From a bacterium (GTDB taxonomy: Bacteria > Bdellovibrionota > UBA2428): a stretch of DNA of 44,055 nucleotides. The stretch lies in assembly GCA_009991595.1 (NCBI GenBank), contig JAACVK010000044.1, positions 1 to 44,055 of the forward strand, given 5' to 3'. Of the stretch, positions 7,695 through 16,912 are shown piece after piece. Under the pieces are notes generated by a model. The model was not told the origin of the DNA. It did no database searches and saw only the letters and a list, made by a program, of their open reading frames with translations. Position numbers and translations under genes: made by a program. Within the stretch, counting starts at the first letter, position 1. Every line of letters starts with the position of its first letter.

Positions 7695-10093
7695 TAGTTA
7701 AGCACCTTCAGCTTTTCATGGGCTTTGTTTCGGTATTGTTCTGCAGAGTATTCTTCTACGTCTTTTAGTAGAGATAACGTCTCTTTAAAGCTCGTCACGG
7801 CACTTGTTAAATCTCCCACGGATTCATAGACTAAGCCTTCGTGATATTGATTTTTTGCTTCGGCAATAATGAGTTCATAAAGCTTAGATCTTGCTTCGGT
7901 GGGCTCTTGATAGGCGGGGTCTCTGCGAACAATGTTGTCGTATATTTCGCGAGCTTGAACGTATTGTTTGTTGCTGATGGCAACTTCTGCGTCGCTCATT
8001 TGTCCCTGATACTCCATTCTAAATTCGGAGTTAACCCTGTCTTTGGCTTCTTTAACTAAACTTAAAAGCGCCCTTGATTGTGTTGAATATTTTTCGCTTT
8101 CTGAGGCGGGAAGGCGGCTGGTGCCGTCTTCTTGGAAACTTTCAATTTTTCCTTCTAGCTTTTTCTCGATGGTGTCTAGAGTAGGAATAGACTGTCTGTA
8201 GTTTCCGTCAAAAATAGCTAGTTTTGCATCTTGATACTGCTTTTGAAGCTCTTCGATTTCTTCTTCTTCTTTCAGACGAGCTTCTTTAAAGGGATCTACT
8301 GTTTGTGGAACCTCTGGAATGTCTTCATCTGCTAGGGCGTCTGGGTTTTTTGAAAATGCGGCGGTGAAGCCTTTGTTGGCTTGCTTGTTGTTTGGATCGA
8401 GAGTCATGGCCTTTGTGAAGGCTTCTTGGGCGTCTTCCCATCGGCCTTCTTGAATTGCCTTTTCTCCGCTTTCGATAAGAACATCAACCTTTTCTTCTGA
8501 CCGCAATTTTGCTTCTTCTAGGACCGAAATATTTTTTGTAAGCGTTCCTACTTGTTGTTCGTTTAAGTATGTTTGTGCTTCATCTAAAATTTCAGCGGTG
8601 TCTTTGTATTTTTTAACCCCTGATTTAGGGTCCAAAATTGCTGCAGCCGCATTAAAAGCAGTCTTCCAGTCTCTTCGTTTGCGTGCAGAATGAGCTTCAA
8701 CATATAGATCTTCAATTCGCTTTTTCTCATCTTCAGATTTTAAATTGAATTCCGGAGATATTTGATTGGTGTTTGCAGCATTGAGTTCTGCATTGGGGGT
8801 GGCTTGAGTAGTTGTCGATGCTGGTTGCGGACCTTCTTTTTTCTCGCTCGGTAAAAGACCAAGCGCTAAAAGAATAATAGCAGCAGTAACTAAAAGCAAT
8901 TTTCTTGGTTTCGGCTGTTCATTCCACCAAAGAATTATTTTATCTTTAGGGTGAATTTTGTTAATGGAAGGTTCTTCTTTAGAGGCGTTGACATTGGGAG
9001 TAGCAAATTCCTCATCGTGATGTGAAGATTTGGCTGAAGCGCTTGCTCCTGATGTGTAGTTTGTTTGTTGGTAGGGCATTGGAGCCGCAAAAGCCGTTCT
9101 TTCGTCTCCTGATGATTGGGAGTGATTCCCAATAGCAACTAGACCTTGTGCGGGGAGGTGTTTCGGGTCAACGACTTTAAACTGAAGCTCTACGGGACCA
9201 GCTTTAATTGTGTCGAAAACTTGGAGTGGAGCATCGCTAATTGCGACACCGTTGAGACGAGTTCCGTTGGAGGAACCTAAATCTTGAACGCGATAGCCAC
9301 CCGAGATTTTTAGAATTCTAAAATGTGATCTAGAAATCTTTGGGCTGTTGACTTGGGCCTCTGCGCCAGCACCTCGACCAACGGTCCATTGAACTCCGTG
9401 ATCAAGGCGAATCTCTCGCCCAATTTCTTCCCCCTTGAGGACGCTTAGCACTGCGTAGGGCCCGCCGATTGATAATAGGCTTGTCGGGGATTCTCCCAAT
9501 TCAGACAGGTCACCCTTGTTGGGGGCGCCTGATTCTGTTTTATTGTTGTTTTCTGGGGCTAGAGGAGCAAAGTCTACATTGGCTTGAGCTTCGTTTTGCT
9601 CATCTTCCATGGAAGGAATAGCAAAGTCGACAGCGACATCTTGCTCACCTTGTTCGGCTTGTTCGCCGTTGGAGGCTTCTATGATTTCGTCAGCCTCAAT
9701 GCCCATAGCCTCTTCCTCACTCGAAGGAGCTAAGTCTTGAGAGTCGTTATTGTCTTGAGGAGAAAATTCTTCTTTTGGGGCTAGACCTTCCTGACCTTTG
9801 TATTTACTTTTTTGAGCCCAGAAGAGGGTGTATGGTCCAATCACAACTTCTTCTTCTTCTCCCAGCTGCACATACTCAATGGGTTCTCCATCCTTAAGGA
9901 TTTGTCCTGAGGATGAAAGGTTTTCAACGTAGATACTGTCAAACCTAAAGGTGATTGCAGCGTGTTGTCTTGAAATTCCATCGTTGTCTAGTTTGATGTC
10001 GCAGTCGGAACCGCGACCCAGAACAATTTTTTCTTTGTCTAATGGGTGAATGCTTTCCGATGAGTCGTAAGTCAGTACTAATATTTTGTTCAT
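7694..10093 (-). CDS. Tandem-FHA, single-pass membrane, TPR-like protein
   Basis: 799 residues. FHA domain 1 (about 1-92) has Gly26-Arg27 and Ser41-Arg-Gln-His44, but the usual Asn-Gly-Thr turn is replaced by SSGQ, so its phosphothreonine pocket may be altered. An acidic, Glu/Gln/Ala-rich linker (about 100-205) follows. FHA domain 2 (about 212-308) is canonical with VGRG, ISRSH and SSNGT. A Ser/Ala/Pro linker leads to one transmembrane helix at about 399-414. The C-terminal 330 residues, on the other side of the membrane, are helical with TPR-like repeats. FHA domains bind phosphothreonine peptides; the protein looks like a cytoplasmic phospho-reader tied to an extracytoplasmic protein-interaction scaffold. 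It overlaps the upstream gene as ATGA. Confidence 0.85.
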   Translation of the reverse strand: MNKILVLTYDSSESIHPLDKEKIVLGRGSDCDIKLDNDGISRQHAAITFRFDSIYVENLSSSGQILKDGEPIEYVQLGEEEEVVIGPYTLFWAQKSKYKGQEGLAPKEEFSPQDNNDSQDLAPSSEEEAMGIEADEIIEASNGEQAEQGEQDVAVDFAIPSMEDEQNEAQANVDFAPLAPENNNKTESGAPNKGDLSELGESPTSLLSIGGPYAVLSVLKGEEIGREIRLDHGVQWTVGRGAGAEAQVNSPKISRSHFRILKISGGYRVQDLGSSNGTRLNGVAISDAPLQVFDTIKAGPVELQFKVVDPKHLPAQGLVAIGNHSQSSGDERTAFAAPMPYQQTNYTSGASASAKSSHHDEEFATPNVNASKEEPSINKIHPKDKIILWWNEQPKPRKLLLVTAAIILLALGLLPSEKKEGPQPASTTTQATPNAELNAANTNQISPEFNLKSEDEKKRIEDLYVEAHSARKRRDWKTAFNAAAAILDPKSGVKKYKDTAEILDEAQTYLNEQQVGTLTKNISVLEEAKLRSEEKVDVLIESGEKAIQEGRWEDAQEAFTKAMTLDPNNKQANKGFTAAFSKNPDALADEDIPEVPQTVDPFKEARLKEEEEIEELQKQYQDAKLAIFDGNYRQSIPTLDTIEKKLEGKIESFQEDGTSRLPASESEKYSTQSRALLSLVKEAKDRVNSEFRMEYQGQMSDAEVAISNKQYVQAREIYDNIVRRDPAYQEPTEARSKLYELIIAEAKNQYHEGLVYESVGDLTSAVTSFKETLSLLKDVEEYSAEQYRNKAHEKLKVLN

Positions 10094-11100
10094 TTTAGTA
10101 CATCCTTCTCTTTTAGGGCTGAGCGACTGCGGTCCAGGATTTCGCTAGCTTTTTTACAAAAATCTACGTATTGGGTTTGTTCGCAAGGTAATTTAGAGAG
10201 CGTGTCTTCTTGAGAGGAGTTAGCTCGGTTATCGACTAGTCCATCATTCTCTTGTGCAATTTTTCGAATATATCCTGGAGTTCTCTCTGTTAAAATATTC
10301 AATGCTTTTACAGAGAGTGCTTTTGCGTGTCTATAATGCATAAGTCGAAAGGCTTTGTCGGCATAAAAGACAAGGTCTTCTATTTGAGCTTTTAGTTGAG
10401 TCTCTGCTCTTTCTAAAAAGGCTCTGGCTTCTTCGTTTGAAGGGTTCAGTGTTAATGCTGTTTGAAGACCTGTGATTGCGCCAGCGTAATTGTCGTTATA
10501 GTAATCGCGGATTGCTTCACGATAGCGACTAAGTGCGATGAGCTCACTTTGAGTTTTGGGTTGAGCTTGTCTTACTTCCTCATATCCATCAGTGGGTAAT
10601 GGGGCTAGAGCTTCTTCTTCTTTGTTTAAGGTCGTTGCCTGAAATTTAGAAGATCCGTTATCAAGTGCAATGAAGAGGATGAACAAGCCTAAAACTCCAT
10701 AAATTAAAATGCGTTTATTGCTAAACTGAGGGATTCCTTTGATTTCGATTGTTTCGCTGCCAAAGTTTTTGGGTGCTGTTTTTTTATTTGGCTTTGATTT
10801 AAAGTCGAGCACACCATTAAAGTTTTGGCTGGTAATAATATAGACGTTGCGACCAAAGCTTAGTCGATCGCCTTCTTTGAGCTTAATGGCTTCTCTTCTA
10901 GGATTGCCATTATAAAGAAATCCGTTTTGAGAGCCTGCATCTTCGGCAATGATTTGTTCGTTCTTAATAAAAAAGTTTAAGTGATGCCTGGATATGGCAT
11001 TGTCATTAATGACGATGTCGTTTTCACTGGACCTTCCAAGAGAAGTGATTTCTCTAGTGATTGGGTAAGATTGCCCATCTGAGCTGTGAAGAATGAACAT
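10090..11100 (-). CDS. FHA, single-pass membrane, TPR-like protein
   Basis: 336 residues from the ATG at 11100, which overlaps the upstream TGA by one base (TGATG); an in-frame TTG one codon earlier is less likely. An N-terminal FHA domain (about 1-90) has all core residues: Gly22-Arg23, Ser37, His40 and Asn59-Gly60. A Lys-rich linker leads to one transmembrane helix (about 131-147). The extracytoplasmic part contains a TPR-like pair of helices around 190-240 (pattern A..G...AL.LNPSNEEA). It has the same architecture as the following 799-residue protein but one FHA domain instead of two, so the two are probably paralogues acting in one complex. Confidence 0.85.
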   Translation of the reverse strand: MFILHSSDGQSYPITREITSLGRSSENDIVINDNAISRHHLNFFIKNEQIIAEDAGSQNGFLYNGNPRREAIKLKEGDRLSFGRNVYIITSQNFNGVLDFKSKPNKKTAPKNFGSETIEIKGIPQFSNKRILIYGVLGLFILFIALDNGSSKFQATTLNKEEEALAPLPTDGYEEVRQAQPKTQSELIALSRYREAIRDYYNDNYAGAITGLQTALTLNPSNEEARAFLERAETQLKAQIEDLVFYADKAFRLMHYRHAKALSVKALNILTERTPGYIRKIAQENDGLVDNRANSSQEDTLSKLPCEQTQYVDFCKKASEILDRSRSALKEKDVLK

Positions 11101-12632
11101 CAATCATCCTCCTCAAGAGCTTTAATAGCCAGATAAAAGTTTCGGCCCCCATATATCATGGACATGAGAAAGTTCTCTCCTGAAACCTCAAAGGTCTTAG
11201 TTACGGCACGCCATTCAGTTGCTAAAGATTCATCTGCGAGAGCTCGCACGGTGCTCTCAAAGGCTAAGTCCCGACTAGCTCCTGAAATGTCGTTACCGAT
11301 TGCGATGTGAGCCCTGATTCCCATTAGGCTTTCCATAAGAGGGTTCCAGGCTGTTACGATGAGTTGTTCGTCGAAAGCTGCCGAGGGAATGATATTCATT
11401 CCTGCAGTTGCATCGGCCCAGCTGGCACCTGTTCCGGGAGCTGTCGATTCAACGCCTGATCCTGCGCCTATACGTCCTAGCAAACTACTGGCATCGTTGA
11501 TGACTTCATTGAGTTTATTCCATTTGATGTCAACGGGCGCCAGATAGGTTTCAGAGTTCTTAATGGCTGATTGAATGCGGGCGTGAAGTTTATCGAGGCT
11601 GCCGTCAATCCAAGAGTTAATAAAGATTAACACAATCACTAAAGTGACTAGGGCAACTAAAAGCGAGTTTACAATCTGATTCAAAATTTGTGGAAAACCA
11701 AAGACTCCATACTGAGTGTCGAAGACAACAAAAGCCACGGCCTCTACTCGTGTTTCAACTCGTCCACCTTCATTGATTCCGACTTTGATGGGGACTGAAA
11801 CATAGGCGGTTCCGTCGAAACCTTTGGAAACATGAGTTTGATTTTGTTGAATGGCTTCGACTGCAAAGCGACTTGGAAGGTTGTTGCCTGCCTGTGAAGC
11901 AGGAGCCAATATGATTGCCTTCTGAGCGTCCAATATATAGCTTTCATAAACTCCGGGTGTTTGGCCAGGGCGTTCATCTATTTTTTCTATTAAGTCGCGA
12001 TAGCGTTGTTCTAAGATAGCCTGCTGATTAAGTCTTGCTAGTTGTCTCGCGTAGAGTTTTGCTGATTCGATGGACTCGGCTTCAATGGCAGTGTTGGCTG
12101 TTGAGACAAGCGGGATGACTGTAGAAATAATCACAGCGCTTACCCAAATTAATAGTGAAGATATCACTAGTATTCTTAGATCATACTTAATGCCTAGCTT
12201 GTCCGCCCATGGACCTATGTTTTCGTTGATCCATTTTTTTGCTTTGTTCCTTGGGTCCTGCTGGAGTTTTGTGCCGCCAGCTTGTTCTGTTGATTCGAAG
12301 TCCGTGGCAAATCCTGCTGAGGTGTCCACATCCGGGGCTTCTACTCCAAGTTGTATGATGTAATTACTAACGCCAATATAGTCACCGGCTCGCACCATGT
12401 GCTTTTTAATTAGGACTCCATTAATGAAAGTGCCGTTTGCCGAACCTAAGTCTTCGACCTCAGCTTTTCCTCCAGGTAGGACTGTCAGGCGAAAGTGCCT
12501 CTTTGAAATGTCTTTTGAGTTTAATCGGATGTCACAGCCTTGAGATCTTCCTAGAAGTTTTGTTTGGCCAACTTCCAATGGGTAGCTCTGCCCTTTGTGA
12601 CTTGGGCCTTTGATGATCTTTAATGCAATCAT
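11100..12632 (-). CDS. FHA-domain transmembrane sensor-like protein
   Basis: 510 residues. FHA domain at about 1-96 with Gly28-Arg29, Ser43, His46 and SANGT at 64-68. Two transmembrane helices (about 153-176 and 319-338) flank a 140-residue extracytoplasmic domain, the topology of a ligand-sensing receptor. After the second helix comes a HAMP-like helical stretch and a C-terminal domain (about 410-505) that looks PAS-like. No kinase, cyclase or GGDEF domain is present, so output is presumably through the FHA domain or protein contacts. Coupled by ATGA to the upstream DUF192 gene. The architecture FHA-TM-sensor-TM-PAS-like makes it the likely signal input of this operon (inference). Confidence 0.8.
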   Translation of the reverse strand: MIALKIIKGPSHKGQSYPLEVGQTKLLGRSQGCDIRLNSKDISKRHFRLTVLPGGKAEVEDLGSANGTFINGVLIKKHMVRAGDYIGVSNYIIQLGVEAPDVDTSAGFATDFESTEQAGGTKLQQDPRNKAKKWINENIGPWADKLGIKYDLRILVISSLLIWVSAVIISTVIPLVSTANTAIEAESIESAKLYARQLARLNQQAILEQRYRDLIEKIDERPGQTPGVYESYILDAQKAIILAPASQAGNNLPSRFAVEAIQQNQTHVSKGFDGTAYVSVPIKVGINEGGRVETRVEAVAFVVFDTQYGVFGFPQILNQIVNSLLVALVTLVIVLIFINSWIDGSLDKLHARIQSAIKNSETYLAPVDIKWNKLNEVINDASSLLGRIGAGSGVESTAPGTGASWADATAGMNIIPSAAFDEQLIVTAWNPLMESLMGIRAHIAIGNDISGASRDLAFESTVRALADESLATEWRAVTKTFEVSGENFLMSMIYGGRNFYLAIKALEEDD

Positions 12633-12985
12633 GACTCGATCTCCAGGTGATCACCTTTTGAAATATTGAGCGCTTTGCTAAACCCCAAAGGAGCTTCGAT
12701 GACTTTTTGAGCTTTGAAGTAGAATGGCGTCATTCTCCAAGGCTTTAGAGAGCAAATCCCAATGACCCTATTTTCTTTGTTTAAGAAGAGAACGTCGATG
12801 GAGACCTTCATAAAGAGAGAGTGCATTTGCTGGCAGCCCCCTTCAAAAAGAAGCGAGTTCTCTAGTTTCATTTCTTTTGTTCCAATGAGCCCTTTTAGCC
12901 TTTGAAAAGAGCTTTGAGCGATAGTGCACTGTGGAATGATGACATCGCCTTTTTTTTTGATTTTCACAAATTTGAGCTTTGTCAT
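12629..12985 (-). CDS. DUF192 family protein
   Basis: 118 residues, the usual size of DUF192. The family pattern is visible: an RLKGLIG segment near residue 30, a central hydrophobic strand with HSLFMKVSIDVLFLNKENRV, and a C-terminal APLG...I.KGDHLEI. The molecular function of DUF192 is not established. No signal peptide is seen, in contrast to the many exported members of the family. It lies between tadC and the FHA genes with ATGA overlaps on both sides. Confidence 0.85.
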   Translation of the reverse strand: MTKLKFVKIKKKGDVIIPQCTIAQSSFQRLKGLIGTKEMKLENSLLFEGGCQQMHSLFMKVSIDVLFLNKENRVIGICSLKPWRMTPFYFKAQKVIEAPLGFSKALNISKGDHLEIES

Positions 12986-13878
12986 TTGACCCCCAGCATG
13001 CTCAAAATGACAGGACCAAAAACCATGAGCATTACGGCGGGGAGAATAAAAAAGACTAGAGGGATTAGAATCTTTTGACTTGCTTGAGCTCCTAGTTTTT
13101 CAGCGCGAGCCAAACGTTCGTTTCTCATCGAGTCAGATTGTCCGCGAAGCGCGTTACCAATGCTTGCTCCCATTTGATCGGCTGAAACAATAACGGCAAC
13201 AAAACTAGACATCTCTTTCATCGCAATTCTGCGTCCCATGTCTTTAAGGCCCTCTGCACGGGTTTTACCTAGTTGAATGTCTTTTAGTAAAATGGAGAGC
13301 TCTTCAACGAGCGGACTAGGTTGAGCTCGTTCAACCACTTTGGAAACTGCGCCAAGAAAATCTAATCCGGCCTCCATGCTTAGGCACAAAAGGTCGATTA
13401 CGTAAGGCATGGCGAATCTTATTTCCACCTGCCTTGATGTTCGGGTTTGATTGAGGTGAATGTTGGGAAGGAAGAAGGCAAGAATGGCCGCTCCTCCCAG
13501 GAACATTGGTGGTGGAGGCTCTTTACTGAACAGAGCGATCAGAATCATGAAAAGTGCTACAATGAGGCCGAACCAAAACTTTGCTCCAACAAACTGCTCG
13601 CCGCTGATGTGTTTTCCCATTCCAGCTGAAACAAGCTTTTTATGATATTGATCAATGCTTTCTGATTTCCAGAATCCTGTAGCGATGTCTAGATAGGCAC
13701 CTCGCAATAGAGGTTTAGTGAGTGCAATGTAGAAGGGCAGAACGAAAGCGTCTTTGTCTCCGCCCCATTCACTAGCAAAGCGTCCCTCGGCTTGAGAGCT
13801 TTCCATGGCTTGTTGTGTGTTGAAGACAATATAAAATATTGCGCCAGCAATCAAAAGTGCGCCAACACCAAACAACAT
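12982..13878 (-). CDS. tadC: TadC-like pilus/secretion inner-membrane platform protein
   Basis: 298 residues, the usual length of TadC. Hydrophobic helices lie at about 1-20, 99-117, 126-141 and 268-295. Residues about 155-285 form a type II secretion F (GspF/TadC) domain, with FAMPYVIDLLCLSMEAGL, a helix of L.D...G..R..GL, and a conserved Asp-Gln-x-Gly turn. TadB and TadC form the inner-membrane platform on which the ATPase TadA assembles Flp pili. Here it is the first gene of its operon: a GGGGGAG ribosome-binding site precedes the ATG, and the upstream neighbour is divergent, so tadA and tadB are not adjacent. Downstream genes overlap it, linking it to DUF192 and FHA proteins. Confidence 0.87.
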   Translation of the reverse strand: MLFGVGALLIAGAIFYIVFNTQQAMESSQAEGRFASEWGGDKDAFVLPFYIALTKPLLRGAYLDIATGFWKSESIDQYHKKLVSAGMGKHISGEQFVGAKFWFGLIVALFMILIALFSKEPPPPMFLGGAAILAFFLPNIHLNQTRTSRQVEIRFAMPYVIDLLCLSMEAGLDFLGAVSKVVERAQPSPLVEELSILLKDIQLGKTRAEGLKDMGRRIAMKEMSSFVAVIVSADQMGASIGNALRGQSDSMRNERLARAEKLGAQASQKILIPLVFFILPAVMLMVFGPVILSMLGVK

Positions 13879-14087
13879 AGATGACTCCCCCTTCTCTTTT
13901 TATCGACAGGCTAAGGCTTAGACTTAAGGCCTCTGTGTCTTTCCAAAAGAAGACCATTCGACTTTCCTAAGCTGTCTTTATTATGCAGTATTTGGATTAG
14001 CCCAGCGTGTTAAGTTTTGGTTACAGATGGGAGACTTTTAAATGTTATGTTAACTTTGAATAAAGTTTTCATATGGGGGTCAAGATA

Positions 14088-14513
14088 ATGACACTTAAAA
14101 ATAGGTTGAGATGCACCTTTCTGGTTTTATGTTTTTCTTTGGTGCAAGCCGCAATTGCTCAAGAAAGAGTGCTTAGTTGCGATCTGAATATTAAAGACGA
14201 GCAAGGAAAGAATCTAGAGAGTTTTCAGTGGTCTTCACCGCTGGTTTCCGACTCTGTTTATTCTTATGCGGATGTCAATCAGGTGATTGAGCTTGAGGGT
14301 GTGCAGCTTCGCTTCTTCTCCCGATATGGACTCAATTACCGTTATGCGTTGTTGAGTATGTCGAATTTAGATGATTTACGATATTCGACTCAATTTGACG
14401 GTTATGTAGATATGGATAAAAGTTTTCGTCTTGCAGGCTCTTTGGCTTCACTGGGAATGGAAAGCGATTACTCATTTCAAGGCATCTGTAAATTTCTAAG
14501 CGGTCAGCGTTAA
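14088..14513 (+). CDS. Small secreted protein of unknown function
   Basis: 141 residues from the ATG at 14088, which has GGGGG nine bases upstream; an in-frame ATG at 14073 lacks a ribosome-binding site. A signal peptide is clear (Lys/Arg, hydrophobic core, Ala-Ile-Ala cleavage before Gln-Glu). The mature part is about 115 residues, with two Cys (after cleavage and near the C-terminus) that could form a disulfide, and a Tyr/Ser-rich centre. No family is recognised. It is a single-gene unit, divergent from tadC and convergent with ftsK. Confidence 0.6.
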   Translation: MTLKNRLRCTFLVLCFSLVQAAIAQERVLSCDLNIKDEQGKNLESFQWSSPLVSDSVYSYADVNQVIELEGVQLRFFSRYGLNYRYALLSMSNLDDLRYSTQFDGYVDMDKSFRLAGSLASLGMESDYSFQGICKFLSGQR

Positions 14514-14619
14514 GTCCGTTTACTTTTCACAACCACCCTGTTCCAATGGATCCAAGCGCTCAATGTGCGTGTGTCTACCGACTTTAGAGCTCCACGTTTT
14601 TGATCTTGTTTTGCAAACT
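14514..14619. other. Convergent gap between the small secreted protein and ftsK
   Basis: 106 bases between two convergent stops. It holds a small TGGATCCA palindrome, but I see no hairpin with a T-tract on either strand and no ORF. Confidence 0.4.
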
Positions 14620-16848
14620 TTAAATTAAAACATCACGCGGTTTGCCAGCTGCGGCGGCTTCGCCGACAATACCGGCTTCTTCTAGCTGTTCCATGATTCT
14701 CGCGGCTCGTGTGTAACCAATTTGAAATCTTCGCTGAATGAGCGAGGTGGAAAGCGAACCCTTTTCTTTGGCAAAGTTAACGACTTCTTTGAAGAGGGGA
14801 TCATTGTTTCCATCGGCACTCAGTTCGTCCAAATTGTTTTCTTCGAGAATTTCTTCATGGTAATCAGGAGACCCTTGATCACGCCAGAAATTACAAACGC
14901 GCTCTACTTCTTCATCACTCACAAAACAGCCCTGCATTCGCCTTAAACCCATTGGGCCAGAATTGGTAAAGAACATGTCGCCTTGACCCAAGAGTTGTTC
15001 AGCTCCACTTGTGTCTAGAATAATGCGGCTGTCTGTTGCTGAGGCCACGCGAAGCGCTGCTCGACTTGGACAGTTAGACTTAATCAGTCCTGTGACAACA
15101 TCGGCAGAAGGTCTTTGAGTGGCCATGATTAGGTGAATTCCGGCGGCTCTTGCAAGCTGGCTCAATCGCACGATGGATTGTTCTACGTCTTTTTTGGCGG
15201 TGAGCATGAGCTCTGCAAGCTCATCGACAATGATCACGAGATAAGGGAAACATTCAAGATCTTCGTGTTCGCCCTCTGCATGATGCTGTTCAAGTTTAGA
15301 GTTGTAGGCTTCAAGGTTACGAGCAGAAATTTTCTGCATTTCAAGGTAGCGCCTTCGAGTTTCAGACACAGCCCATTTGAGGGCTTGGCTTGCATCCATG
15401 GCATCATTGACGATGGGTAGAATTAGGTGCGGGATATCTTCGTAAATTTTAAATTCCACTAGTTTAGGATCGACAATGATTAAATTCAATTCATCCGGAG
15501 TAAAGCGGCAGAGAAGACTAGAAAGAATTGAGTTCACCAACACGGATTTACCCATGTTAGTTGCTCCGCCTATGAGTAAGTGGGGCATTCGTGATAGGTC
15601 TTCACAAATGGGGCGACCCTCACCATCTCGACCTAAGACGAGTGGAAGTTTTTGGGTGTGAGCTTTTGAGTTAGTGGCTTCATAAACATCTCTAAGAACA
15701 ATGTTTTCTTTTTCATCGTTTGGCACCTCAATTCCCGCCACCGACTTTCCTGGAATGGGGGCGACAATGCGAACACTGGGAACTCCTAAAGCCATGGCGA
15801 GGTCAGTGGTGACGGAGACTATTTTTTGAACGCGCACTCCAGGAGCGGGTTGAAATTCGTAGAGAGTTATAACGGGCCCTGGAGATATCTCGGTAATCTC
15901 GCCTTGAATGTCGAAACTTTTAAGGGCGCTGCTAATTTTTTTTGCAGTTTCTAAAAGCTCATTCTTGTTAACGTTTTTGTCTCTTTTTTCTGCCTTTTCA
16001 AGCAGGCTCAAAGGAGGAAGGTGCCATTGAGTGGGGCGCAGCGGGGCCTCCCTCTTTGTTGTTGCTTTTGCAGATTTGTCTTCCGCTTTTTGCCTTATGG
16101 CAGGAATAAAGTGAGAGTTGGAATCGACCGTCTTTTTGCCGGGTGTTGTTTCGGCTTCCGTAGACTGCCTTAGGATGATTTCCTTTTCGTTGACGTCATC
16201 GTATAGTTTTGATTCTGAGCTGCGATTAGCGCGACGTTCTTTATAAGACTCCCAGGCTTGAGTGGCTTTTTCTGCAATAAAGAAACGAATGGCATCAAAG
16301 GCTTGCATGGATTTTTCTAAGATGTAGCTTGGAAGCTCCGGCCACCAAACCAAAAAGCTCACCCAGGAAATAAGTAAAGAAAGAGCTCCAATGCCCACAT
16401 GACCAATCCAAGAGACTAAAAATTCATAAAGAAAAATTCCAAGTAATCCTTGAGGTGGATAGGCTTGAGCTAATTCATCTAATTCAATGAGATTGGTGCC
16501 GAGACAGGCTCCCGAAAGGAATAATGAAAAGAAAACCCAAAAACGAAGTCCGAGGATTGCGCGGGATTCTTCTCGATGAAAGAGCCAGCGAACAACGGCA
16601 GTTGCCAGAAGTATCGGCCAAGTCCATGCACTGAAGCCAAATCCTTGTAGAAAAAGGTCGGACGTCCAAGAGCCGAAATATCCCAGCATGTTGTTGGGTT
16701 CTTGCCATTCTACGGGAACTGAGCTCAAGCTGGGGTCGCTGGCTTGATAGGAATAAAGGCTCAAGAAAATTAGAGAGGCAACCGTAGTGAATACCAGTGG
16801 TGGTGTCCAAGATGGTGTTTCTTTTCGGTTTTTGATGCGTGATGCCAC
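14620..16848 (-). CDS. ftsK: DNA translocase FtsK
   Basis: 742 residues, start GTG at 16848. Four transmembrane helices lie in the first 175 residues. A charged linker (about 190-290) follows, shorter than in Escherichia coli. The motor has a Walker A GGATNMGKSV near residue 430 (Asn-Met where Gly-Ser is common), a Walker B IIVDELAEL near 540, and the conserved ATQRPSADVVTG and DTSGAEQLLGQGDM segments. The last 65 residues form the gamma winged-helix domain that reads KOPS-type sequences. FtsK pumps the terminus region through the closing septum and activates dimer resolution. It is transcribed alone, divergent from rho. Confidence 0.96.
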   Translation of the reverse strand: MASRIKNRKETPSWTPPLVFTTVASLIFLSLYSYQASDPSLSSVPVEWQEPNNMLGYFGSWTSDLFLQGFGFSAWTWPILLATAVVRWLFHREESRAILGLRFWVFFSLFLSGACLGTNLIELDELAQAYPPQGLLGIFLYEFLVSWIGHVGIGALSLLISWVSFLVWWPELPSYILEKSMQAFDAIRFFIAEKATQAWESYKERRANRSSESKLYDDVNEKEIILRQSTEAETTPGKKTVDSNSHFIPAIRQKAEDKSAKATTKREAPLRPTQWHLPPLSLLEKAEKRDKNVNKNELLETAKKISSALKSFDIQGEITEISPGPVITLYEFQPAPGVRVQKIVSVTTDLAMALGVPSVRIVAPIPGKSVAGIEVPNDEKENIVLRDVYEATNSKAHTQKLPLVLGRDGEGRPICEDLSRMPHLLIGGATNMGKSVLVNSILSSLLCRFTPDELNLIIVDPKLVEFKIYEDIPHLILPIVNDAMDASQALKWAVSETRRRYLEMQKISARNLEAYNSKLEQHHAEGEHEDLECFPYLVIIVDELAELMLTAKKDVEQSIVRLSQLARAAGIHLIMATQRPSADVVTGLIKSNCPSRAALRVASATDSRIILDTSGAEQLLGQGDMFFTNSGPMGLRRMQGCFVSDEEVERVCNFWRDQGSPDYHEEILEENNLDELSADGNNDPLFKEVVNFAKEKGSLSTSLIQRRFQIGYTRAARIMEQLEEAGIVGEAAAAGKPRDVLI

Positions 16849-16863
16849 TTAGTTGATAGACCC

Positions 16864-16908
16864 CTAACCTTTACTATGACACTAGAGTTAAGTTTTGGGA
16901 AAGGTTAG
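16864..16908. repeat. 9-bp inverted repeat between ftsK and rho
   Basis: CTAACCTTT (16864-16872) and AAAGGTTAG (16900-16908) are exact inverted copies 27 bases apart, directly before the putative rho -35 element. The position in a divergent promoter region suits a regulator-binding pair or a hairpin in the ftsK leader. Function unknown. Confidence 0.45.
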
Positions 16909-16912
16909 ACTA

